A DNA stretch of 64,000 nt, taken from NCBI RefSeq assembly GCF_030272615.1, contig NC_081406.1:210898997-210962996 (forward strand), read 5' to 3'. The notes beneath the pieces are model-generated. The model did not search any database. It worked only from the letters and a program-made list of their open reading frames with translations, and had not been told where the DNA came from. Shown piece by piece: positions 13,930 through 25,330 of this stretch. The DNA is from Cryptomeria japonica. Taxonomy: Eukaryota > Streptophyta > Pinopsida > Cupressales > Cupressaceae. How positions within the stretch are numbered: the first letter of the stretch is position 1; every line of letters starts with the position of its first letter. Made by a program: the position numbers and the translations under genes.

Positions 13930-14284
13930 AATTTTTTTTCCGAAAAATCAGCCTATCGTCTGAATTCCGACTCCAATTATGACGGCCTCCAGGAGAGTTC
14001 CAACAAGGATGTTGTGCATCTGACGACACTCCTCTGTCAGAATTTTATCCTTTGGAGTCAAAATTTTGACGATAGGCTAAGATCGTGACGGTATTCTTTC
14101 GAGGTATGAGCATCCATGGTGGCCGTCAGAAAGGTTGGAGGTGATGTCGGAATTACGGCGACCACAAGGATAGTTGGAACTTTCGACACAAAGTTTTCGA
14201 TAGCTTTTTTTGTCGGTAGTGCGACGAAATTGTGTCGGAATTCCGACGATTTGCCGTCGAAATTTTGACCCAAATGTACTAGTG
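13930..14284. repeat. CACTA subterminal repeats and right terminal inverted repeat
   Basis: The segment carries many short motifs in both orientations built on GTCGG, CCGAC, GACGG and CGACGA, such as gtcggaattccgacga near 14,234. It ends in a terminal stretch whose complement starts CACTAGTACATTTGGGTC. In En/Spm such motifs bind the small transposon protein and are needed for excision. The three bases after the end are GGA; the matching target duplicate would lie outside the window. Confidence 0.75.
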
Positions 14285-15335
14285 GGAAAAGGTGGTGCAT
14301 AGTGAGCCTCTGTTTAGCCAAGCCCTTTTCAGGTTCATAGGCCCCTTTATTGTTGGCATCACCTATGGCCAAGAGGAGGTCGCCACCAATGGCTACATAA
14401 CAGAGATCAAGGAGCGAGAAGAGTGATTCCACAAGATCCTAATTGGCAGAGGGGTTATCCAAGTATATTCATGATTCATTTTTGCATATGATATAGATAT
14501 AGAGATGTAATTTTGATATATATGATGTAGATTTTCAAGGTATAGATATTGGTCTTGAAATTCTATTTGTGGTTGCAAAGAGCATCATTATTGGTTGAGT
14601 TTTATACACTAGGCACTTTCTGAGATCATCCCTATAGTATACATTCAGGGATCTATCTTAGATACATACTGACCCCCCTAGTCAGTTGAGAGGTGTATGG
14701 ATCTATTCGAGCTTGTAGCACAGTTCTAGACAACATATGAGGAGGGTCGGGTGGAGCTAGTGCAAAGTGTTGCACAGTTTGCCATCATGATGGGGTAGAA
14801 GGACCAAGCCCTAGTTAAGGTTTAGACTGCTCTCGTGGAGCAAGACCAAACAACGACGAGGGTAGAGAGTGTTGAGAGAGAACACGATGTCCTATATAGT
14901 TGGGTTGATGAACTCTAGAGGCAGGTTGATGCCACCCAGTAGGGTGTAGCTAGTGACCTTGATCACCCTTGAGTGCGCTTGCTGATGGAGGACCTAGATG
15001 TAGCGAGATGGTGAGAGGATATCCTCAAGGAGGACATAATAACCTAGAGGACAATAGTGACAGAGTTACGTGGAGAGAAGAGAGGCCTCTGATCACATAG
15101 TAACATAGCTGCTAGGTCACAATACACTTCAGTCAACCAACCATCACATTGGGATTAGGATCCTCCAACACCAGCAAGCTCAAGGACTCATGCCCCAAGA
15201 GGGTCTTGAGAAAATATTTTTGATATTGTATAGATTCATCATTTTCTTGATAGTGATGTACAACATTCTTTTGATATATACATGTCATGATGTAGTTTAA
15301 TCAACATGTATACTGACATCACATTGTTTTTGTAG
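14285..15335 (+). pseudogene. Decayed ORF of unknown origin with many TAG stops
   Basis: On the plus strand at about 14,690-15,020 one frame reads as a helical, charged protein (SVAQFAIMMG, KDQALVKV, RVESVEREHDVLYSWVDEL) broken by repeated stops. Most are TAG where CAG (Gln) would suit the composition. It resembles a coiled-coil gag or similar transposon protein, but no family can be named. The flanking 14,285-14,690 and 15,020-15,335 hold nothing else recognisable. Confidence 0.4.
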
Positions 15336-15336
15336 T

Positions 15337-15341
15337 GATGC

Positions 15342-15392
<51 letters not shown>

Positions 15393-15402
15393 GTATGTAT
15401 GA
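15337..15402. repeat. (AC)n(AT)n microsatellite
   Basis: A run of about twenty AC dinucleotides passes into six AT dinucleotides and then ATGT repeats. The following 350 bp (to about 15,740) show no gene and include a shorter ACACACACAC run at about 15,627. Confidence 0.95.
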
Positions 15403-15744
15403 TAATTTGATTTGACTACCTCTTGTGTCTTTATGGATGGATGCTTTTTTATTTTATGTTCACTATATATATGTTAATGTGATGTGATTGGATTAGATGC
15501 TTATCATGATTTAAGTGAAATATGTTTGACACATGCTTAATTAAATGTTATGATGATCTAATATGATGTAGATGAATGCATAGAAAAAGGATCCATATGT
15601 ATGCCACAATCCCAATTAAGGGAATACACACACACATAGGCACTTCATAACACAAATGAAGAGAATCATGTTAATGAAGAAATGCCATAGAAAGACATGA
15701 TATTTTGGAACAAAGGGTCATGTTCACGACACATAAAACTTCCA

Positions 15745-15976
15745 TGCATAATATTGACACAGGTGGATGACATTCATAAACTCCTCAAGTGGTGTACCAT
15801 CCATTTATAATAGATTATAAGCACTAGAACCAAATATAGAGGTAACTATGTAAGGACCTAGCCTATTAGGGATAAATTTCCATTTTTGGTTAGGTAGTGT
15901 ATTTACATTTTTTAGATTTTCATAAAGAACTAGATCACTTACCTTAAAGGTTCTAGGAAAGACATTCTAATTACAG
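15745..15976 (-). pseudogene. Gypsy A integrase C-terminal tail
   Basis: The minus strand encodes the basic tail found after gypsy integrase cores: FKVSDLVLYENLK, a KWKFIPNRLGPYIV block and a MDGTPL block near the end. It continues the integrase core at 17,130-17,770, from which it is separated by the insertion at 15,980-17,121. At least one in-frame stop is present. Confidence 0.7.
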
Positions 15977-15979
15977 TGT

Positions 15980-17121
15980 TGTAATGTGGCAAAATATGAA
16001 TGAGAGACCAAGACGCAAACTACCCTTTTCCCTCCAAGGAGAGATGAGAGTTTCATTATGGATTTCCCTTCAAACACTTTTCACCTAATTACATTGGAAG
16101 AGGAGAGGAGAATTCACTAGGTTCAACCCTCCATAGAAGAAGATAGAATTATGAGTGAAATGGGAATGATAAGTTGATCCCCTCTTCCTTATTTGAAATG
16201 GAAAGGAATCGATTGAATTATGTAGTGCAAAAATGACAAAGAATAGATTATAACTTAAGATCGAAATATGGGATGAAGTTGTGCACCTCGATCTGGCAGT
16301 AATATGTCGAGACAAAATCGTCTTGAGAATTTGAGGAAAATTTGTCCGGACCATGGTAGGAATGTACATGGTCCTCCAAAAAATCCGCAAAATGAAAAGG
16401 GTTTTTCCATCCTACAACTTACACACAGAAAAGAGAGGAAAATGGGCTGGGATTGGGGGTTTGCCTTTAGGTCAAACCCTAGTTTTGGAAAACCAAATAA
16501 TGAAAGAAAGTACTTGCAAGTAGATGTAAATGAAAGATTGAATTGTAAATCACCTCAAGGGAGGTTGTGATGGCAATTTTGATAGAAATGCCTATGTAGA
16601 ATTGAATGTTGGAATCAATCTCCTCTTCAATGGTTGAATCCTTGACTTGAATGCAACACCTAGCCTTGAAGGGAGACTTGAGAATGCTCAATGCTGGAAA
16701 ATAATGCTTGAATGATTGAATTCTCTTTAATGCTCGATCACTTATGCAACTTGACCTTATCGAAATTCCACCTTATTGAACTTATGCAAACGAGAGGACA
16801 AATGCCCCTTAAATACATGTCAATGAATTTGGTTTTCATCAAAGGCCGACGTTGGGGGAGTTTTCTTGCTCACTGCACAACCTTCTATGCAACCCTAGGA
16901 AGGGTCCTGCCCCAAAAAAGGGTAGGGACAAGGGCGCCACACCCCTATCCTACCCCTTTCTCCAGGGTATAGTGCAGACAGGGTGGTGTGGAGGCCAAAA
17001 AAGAAGCTGATTCCGAGGGTTGAGCAGTCTCTGGTCTCCGATCAGGCCATAGGATTCGATCTCGCATGCGTGAGGACCCTAAAGCAGTCAAAAATTAGGG
17101 TCACAATTTTATGACACTACA
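15980..17121 (-). repeat. Likely solo LTR inserted in gypsy A integrase
   Basis: This 1.14-kb block interrupts the integrase reading of gypsy A. On the minus strand it begins TGTAGTGTCATAAAATTG and ends with ACATTACA, so it has TG...CA ends. The 5-bp flanks AGTGT and AGTAC agree at three of five bases, an eroded target duplication. Its first bases resemble the start of the putative gypsy A 5' LTR (TATAGTGTCATAAATT at 36,102), so it may come from a related family. It has no internal coding domain. The exact ends could shift by a few bases. Confidence 0.55.
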
Positions 17122-17129
17122 AGTACTTT

Positions 17130-17870
17130 GATAAAAACTTTTGATAAGCTTGAAGATATTGGATGGCCTTTAAATGATGCTCATCCAACAATTCAAGTTG
17201 GTAAAGGTGAAGGGTATGATAAGAGTCATCATCAATAAGCCCTTTAAGGGAAACCCCTAATGAAGGGATTTCCAATTATAAGGGCATGATTGCATTGACA
17301 TCATATACAAGGTTGCAAGGCATTGTTCTTGTATTCGTACAAACACTTTTGTGATAAGCCCATAAAGCATAGTTTAACTAAGTGTGCCAATCTTTTCCAT
17401 GCTTGTTAACAATTTTGCATAAGATTTGTTCAATAGTCTTGTTAAATGCTTCTACTTGACTATTAAACTGAGGATAATATGGTGTAGAGAATCTATGTTG
17501 AATGTAAAATTTCTTGAGAAAATGCTTCACCTCTTTGCTCTTGAATGATGTACCATTATTAGACACAAGGGTACAAGGAAGGCCAAAACAAAAAATAATA
17601 TTATCCATGAGAAAGCCATAAATTGCTTTAGAAGTAGTGGATCTTAGCGGTACAACTTTGATCCACTTCATGAAATAATCTGTAGTAGTTATGATGAAGG
17701 TATGTCCTTTAGAAGAAGGGGGATATATCTTACCAATGATATCAAGTCCCCAAGTTTGAAACAGGCACAAAGAAGATTGAACTCAAAGCTCTTGCGCAGG
17801 GGATCAAATTAGATTTTCTTGTTATTGGCATTGAGGGCACTTCTTGAAAAAGGGAAAGGAATATTGTTCC
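17130..17870 (-). pseudogene. Gypsy A integrase core
   Basis: The minus strand encodes the rve catalytic core that joins retrotransposon DNA to the genome. The first catalytic Asp is in WGLDIIGKI, the second position is in LVSNNGTSFKS and the Glu is in NSQVEAFNKTI. The second position is Asn rather than the Asp expected in the D,D(35)E triad, so the core should be inactive. The open part is 17,378-17,770. Upstream a KKCPQCQ motif (near 17,845) completes the HHCC zinc site with stops between, and downstream the frame runs on with stops to about 17,130. Confidence 0.8.
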
Positions 17871-17875
17871 ATCAT

Positions 17876-18085
17876 TTACCAATAATACCCCATATGGATT
17901 AATTTATGAACTAAAGATTTGCCTCCAAAATGACCACCTCCAGAACTTGAGTGGGCTTCTTGAAAGGCGAGAGGTATTTCAGCTTTTGTAAGACAATGAA
18001 GGAGAAGACAATTATAAGATATACAATAAAGAACATTAGACAATAAGATGTATCTAGAAGCAATTTTTTTATTTTGGATGCACAT
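17876..18085 (-). pseudogene. Gypsy A integrase zinc-binding domain
   Basis: The minus-strand segment ends with EAHSSSGGGHFG and LIHMGYYW, the two-His part of the integrase H2C2 zinc domain; the two Cys follow at about 17,845. Upstream, 18,090-18,680 is a poorly preserved linker between RNase H and integrase with several stops. Confidence 0.65.
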
Positions 18086-18682
18086 ATTTTTACTAGCATC
18101 ATCAAGAAAATTTCATTCTTGAGATAATTATATATATGTAAAAACCATTCTTTTGAGTCTATGTGGGCACACATAAATCTATTGGAGTTAGGATGACTCG
18201 ATATAGCAAGAGAGTGAAGAACATGCACACAATATGGTACCTGTCCTAACCACAGTTTAGGCTTATTCTTGCCATTGCATCCACATGGTGATTCTCTCTT
18301 TGAGATAAGTTATCAATGATATAAGAAGCAAAGTATTGAAGAAGAGTCATGACTACTAGGATAATTTAGATTGTTTGGCTCTATATGCTCCCGTGATTTG
18401 GTTCACAATAAGATCAAAATCTTCATGAATATGAATATGCTTTACTTTAGTTGTGATCACGGAATGCTAGCCAGCAATAACGACTTCACATTTAGTGATA
18501 TTATTGGTACAATGAAAATATAATTGAAAGGAGAGAGGTACTAATTTTTCTTCATGTGAGATAAATGCCACACCTACTCCTGAACCAGTTTGACATCTCG
18601 ATCCATCGAAGTACATATCCCATATGAACTCATGAGTAATCACTAACAGGTCTTCATGTGAGAAAATATTTAGAGTTGGAAA

Positions 18683-18950
18683 TCATTTAGGAGAAGGGGA
18701 TTTGATTAATTGGTCATCAATAGCCTGCCCTTTGATTGAATTCTGAGTAAAAAAAATTAGGTCAAACTTAGAAAGTAACATTACCCATTTCTCTAATCTT
18801 CCAACAAGATCAACCTTGGAGAAAAGATGTATAGTAAGATCATTCTTAACAATCACTCGATTTTCTGCATGAAGGAGATAATGTCTTAACTTATGTGTTG
18901 CAAAAACCAGAGCTAAGTATTGTCTTTCCATTTCAGAATATCAAGTTTTG
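18683..18950 (-). pseudogene. Gypsy A RNase H domain
   Basis: The minus-strand frame opens with ERQYLALVFATHKLRHYLL, the conserved start of the gypsy RNase H region after RT, and runs through a LEKWVMLLSKFDL block. RNase H removes the RNA template during reverse transcription. It is separated from the RT frame by a stop near 18,950. The 3' half of the domain at 18,240-18,680 is decayed. Confidence 0.7.
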
Positions 18951-18954
18951 TAAT

Positions 18955-19508
18955 CTACAAAACACAGCTAATGTAATACATCGCTCTTTCTCTACCAATG
19001 TCATCATATTGGGCTAGTAAAGTAGCTAGAGCATTAGATGAGGTAGAGACATATAGTAGAAATAATCTATCTAATACAACTGGCATTAAGATGGGCACAT
19101 TATCTAGATATTCTTTAATAGAATCAAAATCTTCTTGACAATCTTGACCCCATTTATATTGCACACCTTTCTTCAACAAACACGTGAATGAAAGGGTATG
19201 ATCGACCAACTGAGCAACAAATATACAAATGGCTTGGATCTTCCCTTGAAAACTACAAATTTGAGAGATATTCTTCGGTGGAGGCATGTTAACAATTACA
19301 TCTATCTCATTTGTATCAATTTCAACTCTTCGATGAGAAACAATAAATCCTAAAAGATTTCCAACATCCACACCAAAAACACATTTAAGGGGGTTAAGTC
19401 TCATCTTATCTAATTGAAGCCTCTTGAAGACTTGTCGAATATTTTTAGCATGATCCTGACGAGTCACTAATTTCACTAGAATATCATCAACATAATCTTC
19501 TAAGATCA
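18955..19508 (-). pseudogene. Gypsy A reverse transcriptase, palm/thumb part
   Basis: The minus-strand frame contains the catalytic YVDD box (EDYVDDILVK) near its start. It then carries the gypsy blocks LNPLKCVFGV, LLGFIVS and the connection region VQYKWGQDCQEDFDSIK. It begins abruptly at 19,508 because element B inserted just upstream of the YVDD box. The missing N-terminal side continues at 26,492-26,670 and then 32,314-32,640, beyond the two insertions. Confidence 0.85.
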
Positions 19509-20641
19509 TGTAGCATTCTAAATTGTACTCACCTACAATTTGGTCCTCACTTAGGCCTCACTTTGGTGTTCATCCTCTAAGGCTTGATTGAAGCAATGAT
19601 TTTTCTCACAAGCTAGCAAACTTAATTTTTTTTATTGTTTTCACTTTCTCCTCCTTAACCTTGGAGCCTTGATGTCCAAGACCATGGTGTTGGGTGCCAT
19701 GGTCATCTCAAAAATGGCCTATTTTAGGGCCTCATAATGGTTCCCATGCTGACCTATGTTGAAAATTCAATTTGTTTTTCGATCAACAAGTATAAAAGGA
19801 GCTCTACCCCTCTCATTTCAAAAACACAATTACTCACCAAATGAATTCAATATCTCAACTAGTACACTTTATCAAATTCAAGTGAGCAAGAAATTAGTCT
19901 TCTATCGAGCATTAGAGTAGAAGTAAAGTCAAGATTCAAGCATTGGAGATGACATTCATGTTCTATGTTTTATGAATACCATCTACATGAAACCCTAATT
20001 CTTGTGAAGATAAACAAAAATTCATTAAAGGTATATCATTAGGTCTTCATTCATTTTCAGTCTTTCCCTCAAAAGGAACATATTTTACTGTAGTACATCA
20101 TTTGCATTTTCAATTCAATTTCATGGTTAATTCCAAAACCAAGGTTTGACCTAAGGAAAACCCATATTCCTAATAATTTTCCCTTTTTTACTGTGTACAA
20201 GAACAAGTACAGAGGTGTGTTTTCGAGGATTGATAGGGTTCACAGAGATGAACATGTTCACCTTTTGAAGGTAAAAAATTTGAAGGACCAAGGTGACCAC
20301 CACCACGGTCTCGACAAATCAGGTTGAATTTTCGAGAACAAATTCAAACCTTAATCTTCTTCTTAGATCTAGGTTTGTGGCTCTGTATCACAACTGTAGA
20401 TTACTCTTTCTGTCAAGTTGCTTCAATAACTCACTATTTTACCCTAATATTTAAATAACTCAAATTTAATTCAATCTTCGAGAAAGAAGAGCCCCATTTA
20501 GGAGGCCTGGAATCTAATTATAATCTTGGTATATTAGGCTTAGATCTATCAAAATCCCATCTCTCCCTAATGTAATAGCAATTAAGAAAATTAGTGGTTT
20601 TATTACATTTTATGGTGAGACCCTAATTTTCACCCATTACA
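19509..20641 (+). repeat. Element B 5' LTR
   Basis: The 1,133-bp LTR pairs with 25,331-26,491; both contain the phrases 'caatttggtcctcacttagg', 'agtataaaaggag' (a likely TATA box at about 19,789), 'cccctctcatttcaaaaacacaa' and 'ttattacattttatggtga'. Substitutions and small indels are frequent by eye, so the insertion is fairly old. Confidence 0.85.
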
Positions 20642-20662
20642 TTTTGGTGAACCCAACATCTT
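20642..20662 (+). promoter_or_regulatory. Element B candidate primer-binding site
   Basis: TTTTGGTGAACCCAAC directly follows the 5' LTR end, where a tRNA primer should anneal. The same core TTTTGGTGAAC occurs on the minus strand next to the putative 5' LTR of gypsy A (about 34,858). The tRNA was not identified. Confidence 0.5.
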
Positions 20663-21164
20663 GCACCTTAATTTCTAATTTGTGATCTTAGATCTGATTG
20701 TTTATGCATTTTAAAATTCAAATTTACATTTACAAGTTTTATTTCCATTTGAATTACATAAATTTAGAGGCAAAATTCACACAAACCCTAATTTATAGAT
20801 CTAAAATTGAACTTGTGGGTTGCATAATTTTGATTCATTATTTTAGATCTGATTGTTTATGTAGTTTAAAATTCAAATTTGCACCCATAGATCTCGTTTT
20901 TAATTGAATTACATAAATTTAGAGGTTAAATTCACAAAAACCCTAATTTATAGTTCTAAAGTTTACTTCTGGGTTGCATAATTATTTAAATCTATTTTCA
21001 GATCTGATCTTTATGATATGTTATGTTATGATTTAGAGGCATTTATCTTTCAAATTCACAAATCACGTTGCTTAATTAATTAGATAATCAATCACTTTTA
21101 ATTTTTTTTTGCATTGTTTAATCACAATCTTCAATTTGTGCATTCAAGTTTCCATCCTTTGTGC
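20663..21164. other. Element B untranslated leader with internal repeat
   Basis: The leader contains two related copies (about 20,690-20,830 and 20,845-20,960) sharing 'gatctgattgtttatg', 'ttaaaattcaaattt', 'gaattacataaatttagag' and 'accctaatttatag'. No gene was seen. Confidence 0.6.
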
Positions 21165-22480
21165 ATGAGTTTTGTAACCATTAGTCCTACCTACAATATT
21201 CCCATGAGAAGAAGATGTAGAATCAAGGTTTCTCAAGCTTTAATTACTAAGGATATGGAGCCTAATTTGGATAACTTATTTCATGAGAATGTTGGTGGTT
21301 CCTCCAATCGAACAAATGATGCCATTTATCCCCAATATTTTCATAATTCTCATGATGAGGATGAATTACTAACTAGGGTTACCATTGACCAATTGGTGAA
21401 GATTGACAATAAATTTAAAAATGTTCAACAATGGATGAGTCAACAATACCCAAAAAGTAAGGCAATCCCATTGATTGAAGGATTAAAAAGAATGGTGAAA
21501 GTGATAAAATTGGTGTTGATTTGTTGCAAGGCCTTGCTCATATTGTTGACACTAATATCATACCTATCAAAAGTTGTGTTAAAGTCCTTGGTTACACTCA
21601 AACTACTAGTCAAGTCAATCATTCTATTCCTATGCCTACATCCTTGTCTAGTGTGCCTATATTTACATCTTCTATCATGACTACATCCACACAAAATGTC
21701 AATCCTACACATGTTATTCAAGGGGGAAACCTTGTTAATCAAGATTCTTACATACCTTCCTTCATGAGTCTTCCATTTGTGTCCCAATCATCGCCCATAC
21801 CCACATATCATAGTATTCCACATCCTTATTCTCAACCTCCACCTACATACAATAATGTTACTCCTCCATCACAATCCAATATGTCCAATTTCAATCCATC
21901 CATTGAAGCAACAATCAATAACTTAGCCCAAACTATTTCATCCCTGCAACAACAATTGGCTTCCATTACCTAATCCAAGTTTAATGTGCCCACATTTGAT
22001 GTAGTGAGACCATTATCTGATGACATTGTTCATGTTGTCCCTCCTAAACATATGGAAGTCCCTCAATTGGAGTTGTACATGGAAAAAGTGATCCCTTAAC
22101 TTATGTGAAAACATTTCAAAAATTTTGTGGTGACTTTGCTCATGATCAAAGACTTATGGCTAAATTGTTTACTCAAACCTTTGGGAATAAAGATTTATAA
22201 TGGTATTGTTATTTGCCTCCTTATTCTATTACATAATTTAAATAATTAGCTAATGCCTTCATTCGACAATTTCACAATAATATTGGTCCTAAGATTACTT
22301 TGGCTGACTTGATTCATTGTAAGCAAGGTGTTAAAGAAAAAAGTGACTGATTTTATTGGTAGATATAAACATTTGTATTCTCAAATTTCTTATCCTATGC
22401 CTAATCATGATGTTCATGAAATTTTTATTTCTAATTTACAAAAAGACATTAGGGATAAGATTCCCTTTTTCTGATTTTAC
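21165..22480 (+). pseudogene. Element B gag
   Basis: The first ATG of the frame is at 21,165. The frame shifts near 21,485, continues through a Pro/Ser/Thr-rich linker (21,521-21,973), and then reaches the capsid-type Retrotrans_gag core at about 22,080-22,450, with blocks LTYVKTFQKFCGDFAHDQRLMAKLF, split by stops, and DFIGRYKHLYSQ. Gag forms the virus-like particle that packages element RNA. Several stops (near 21,972, 22,100 and 22,200) and frameshifts show this copy is dead. A typical CCHC zinc knuckle was not found. Confidence 0.7.
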
Positions 22481-23111
22481 TTCCTTTATGCAGTTTTGTG
22501 TAGTGCTTCATAATTATCAGCTTCAAATCAGTCAATTTGAATCATCTCCTTCAATGGCTTCGCTTGATAAGAATGAGAGTGCTCAACAATATTTTGTAAA
22601 GTTTAAATCGAACAAGGGATACATCAAGATAAACAACATCATCAATATTCAAGTGGCAGCCACAACATCAGGTGTGGTCCCTTTATCCAAATACTTTATA
22701 AAAAAATTTACTCCTCTTTTTGAGTCTTTAGATAGCATAATGTTGAAATTGATAGATAATAATGTGTTGAAACTTACTCCCATCAAGCCTATTAATACCT
22801 ACAAACCTTTTCCATCTTATAGTAATCCCAAATCCTTTTTCCAATATCATCATCAACCTAGTCATGATACTGAGAAGTGTTATACCTTATGGAGTAGGAT
22901 TCAAGACTTTATTGATAACAATACCATATTTGTAGTTGGTGTGAATGGAAAAGGAAGCAAAACCATAGCTCCTCCTAATCAAAATCTCTATGTTTTTACT
23001 AATCCTTTGCCTTCACATTCTAGTAATGTGGTTGAGTCTGAGCTTCTTGCATATTCTCCTAATGACCTTGGTGTTGAGTCCAACAAAAATATTGTGAATC
23101 TTGTTGACTAA
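22481..23111 (+). CDS. Element B gag C-terminal/linker region
   Basis: This is a long open stretch from about 22,540 to the stop at 23,109. It encodes an Asn/Ser/Pro-rich protein with a HQPSHDTEKCYTLWSRIQDFID block. In related gypsy gag-pol proteins a Cys/His segment of this kind precedes the protease. The frame opens further upstream (22,356) in a phase different from the capsid core, so it is joined to gag by frameshift. No enzymatic motif is present. Confidence 0.55.
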
Positions 23112-23890
23112 CCTATACCTCCTAAGGACCTATGCATTAACTTTGATCCTAGTGAGACTATAATTGCACCTGATGACCCACTATATATCACTGCGAAGAT
23201 CAAAGACAAACTCTCACAAGGAGTGCTCATTGATCCAGTGTGTAGGGTGAATGTGACCATTAAAAAATATCTCCATACTTTACAATTGCATCAAGTAACA
23301 TATGATAAATTTGATGTAATTTGGTCAATGTGTGTGATGGTTTCTCTTTCCCTAATATTGGTTCTACTAATCTTCCCATTGAGGTTGGTACTAAATGTTT
23401 AGATGTCATTTTTTCTATTATTCCTACATCAGATCAATTTCATGTGAAGTTGGGAAATCATTGGCTCTCTTCCATGAAAGTGATCCCTTCTACTATTCAT
23501 AAATGTCTAAATTCTCTCATAATGACACTATCATAACAATTAATCATATCATGTACAAACCCATGGTAAGGCATGGAGATGTCACCCTTTATTACTTTTG
23601 GCCTAAACAATTTGAGTCTCTTCAGGCTCAAAGTGATTCTCTTTTTCTATCTTATCAAAAGTGGAAGAATGAGATGATCTTATCTTTGAGTAAACCTAGA
23701 GATCCTATAACTATTCCTCCTCCTCATTACGGACCTAGTATCCTTCCTACACCTTCTATTCCTCCTATATATGCCGTGGTCTTGCCTCCTACGTCTTACA
23801 AAGGAAAGTGCCTGACATCTTTTATTTCTCAACCTAGTAGATATTCTCCCATTTCTCCTCCTTTAAAGTAAGAAAAGAAGCCTATGTCCA
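23112..23890 (+). pseudogene. Element B retropepsin-like region
   Basis: The plus strand at about 23,320-23,560 encodes LPIEVGTKCLDVIFSIIP and QFHVKLGNHWLSSMK, the second half of the retropepsin-like domain of gypsy gag-pol proteins. The preceding Asp-Ser/Thr-Gly active-site part is not convincingly preserved. A Pro-rich linker follows (to about 23,870). Frameshifts near 23,330 and 23,530 break it. The RT expected next in an autonomous element is absent. Confidence 0.6.
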
Positions 23891-24096
23891 TTGATCATAA
23901 GCCTTCAACACACTCGTCTAAAAATTAAAGAAACCATTGTGCGAGAGAACGTTGACGAAGACGTCATGTTAAGGCTCTTGAACTTGTTTCTCAAACCATT
24001 TCCTCCTCGAAGACACCAAATGTTGACTTGGTCCCATTTGTCTAGCCTTCGCCTAACCCTAGGGAGGAAGTTCGACCTAAATCACCAAGATTAAAA

Positions 24097-24447
24097 ATGC
24101 TTAAGAAAAATGATGGTTCATGCTCTAATCGTATTAGAGATCCTATTTTTATTAATCTTGATGAAGAAATGGATGATGATTTTATTCATGATAAAAATGT
24201 TGATTCTAATGATTCTGATGATATGTATGAGAGTGTTGATGTTGACAATGATTTATCTAAACAATTTTCAAAAGCATTAATCCTAGCTCCTAGTGACAGA
24301 CAAAGTGACTCATCATTAGAGAATGGTCCTTGTTTGGAACTTGCAGTAGTTCCATCTACCATGCTTGAAGTTGCTCCTCTTGCATCTTGTCCACCTTCCC
24401 AAAACAATGTTAAGCAAGATTGGGAGGTAGATGATTTGTCTGATTAG
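24097..24447 (+). CDS. Element B acidic ORF of unknown function
   Basis: A 116-codon open frame encodes an acidic, Asp/Ser-rich protein (INLDEEMDDDF, then repeated Asp-Ser-Asn) ending at TAG 24,445. It has no recognised domain. It lies where RT would start in an autonomous relative, so it may be the remains of a gag-pol linker or an extra ORF. Confidence 0.4.
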   Translation: MLKKNDGSCSNRIRDPIFINLDEEMDDDFIHDKNVDSNDSDDMYESVDVDNDLSKQFSKALILAPSDRQSDSSLENGPCLELAVVPSTMLEVAPLASCPPSQNNVKQDWEVDDLSD

Positions 24448-25330
24448 CTTTATTTGTGTTGTAGATTCTCTCTCCTCTCTTGCTTGTTCATAATGTTTTT
24501 TCCCCGTGATGTGTTTTTATATATGTTAGGTTCTCTTTGGATGACCCTTGTCACTTTGTTGGTGCAAGGTAATAAATAGGCTGAATTTGTTGTGACATTC
24601 TTCTATTTGTATATCAATTCTTCTATTTGTTGTTCCTTGTGTTGTCTACTTGGGTATGATGCAAAGCGTTGAGATCTCTTTTGGTCTCTTCAATGTTGAC
24701 GTAAAAAATACGTATTCCCTTCTTCCAATGTGCTTGTGGTTCCACTACCTTTGGGAGATGAGGTCAATTCAATGCAAATATTCATGATATACATTATTTA
24801 TCATTAGAGAATACTAACACCAGAGTTAGTGGATCCCTTATGTGTTTTTATGTTCTATGACCAATATCCTTTGATTTGTTCTTTCTTGGGGGCATATCAT
24901 TGCGGTAACATGCTTGTCTTTGGATTCATGCTACCTTAAAGCAATTGCTATCAATAAGATGTGTGTAATCACTTTAACGTGGGTGCATAGACTCTGCTCA
25001 ATGTTTCACTTTATGAACACACCATAACATGTTTTGATACTCAAGTTACTTTGCAAGTTCAACCTTTTGCTTTGTAATTTAGTATTTTTCTTTTTTTCAT
25101 GACTCATAGTAAGCGAACCTTACTAGGATAGAAGTCATGATTCTCTCTCTCTTTCCTCTATCTTATGATGTCCCTTTTATCTTGATATTGAAGTAGTAAG
25201 ATCCTAAAGTATCTTGGGGGCTTAGTGTGTCTTGTCTCTTTGATGTCTTGATGAAATTTTTTCAATGCAAACCTTTGTATTTTACCACGAGTATGCTTAG
25301 TCTCATACTCTCACTAAAGTGGGGGCTAAA
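24448..25330. other. Element B 3' non-coding interior with polypurine tract
   Basis: No gene was seen in these 880 bp. They end in AAAGTGGGGGCTAAA (25,316-25,330), the polypurine tract expected just before the 3' LTR, which primes plus-strand DNA synthesis. Confidence 0.7.

Noticed and set aside
13619-14029. Ser/Leu-rich minus frame as a gene
   Set aside because: It is the complement of the GAGAGAGG tract and CACTA subterminal repeats.
15980-17121. This block as the 3' LTR of gypsy A itself
   Set aside because: The integrase tail of A continues on its far side (15,745-15,976), so it lies inside A's coding region and must be an insertion.
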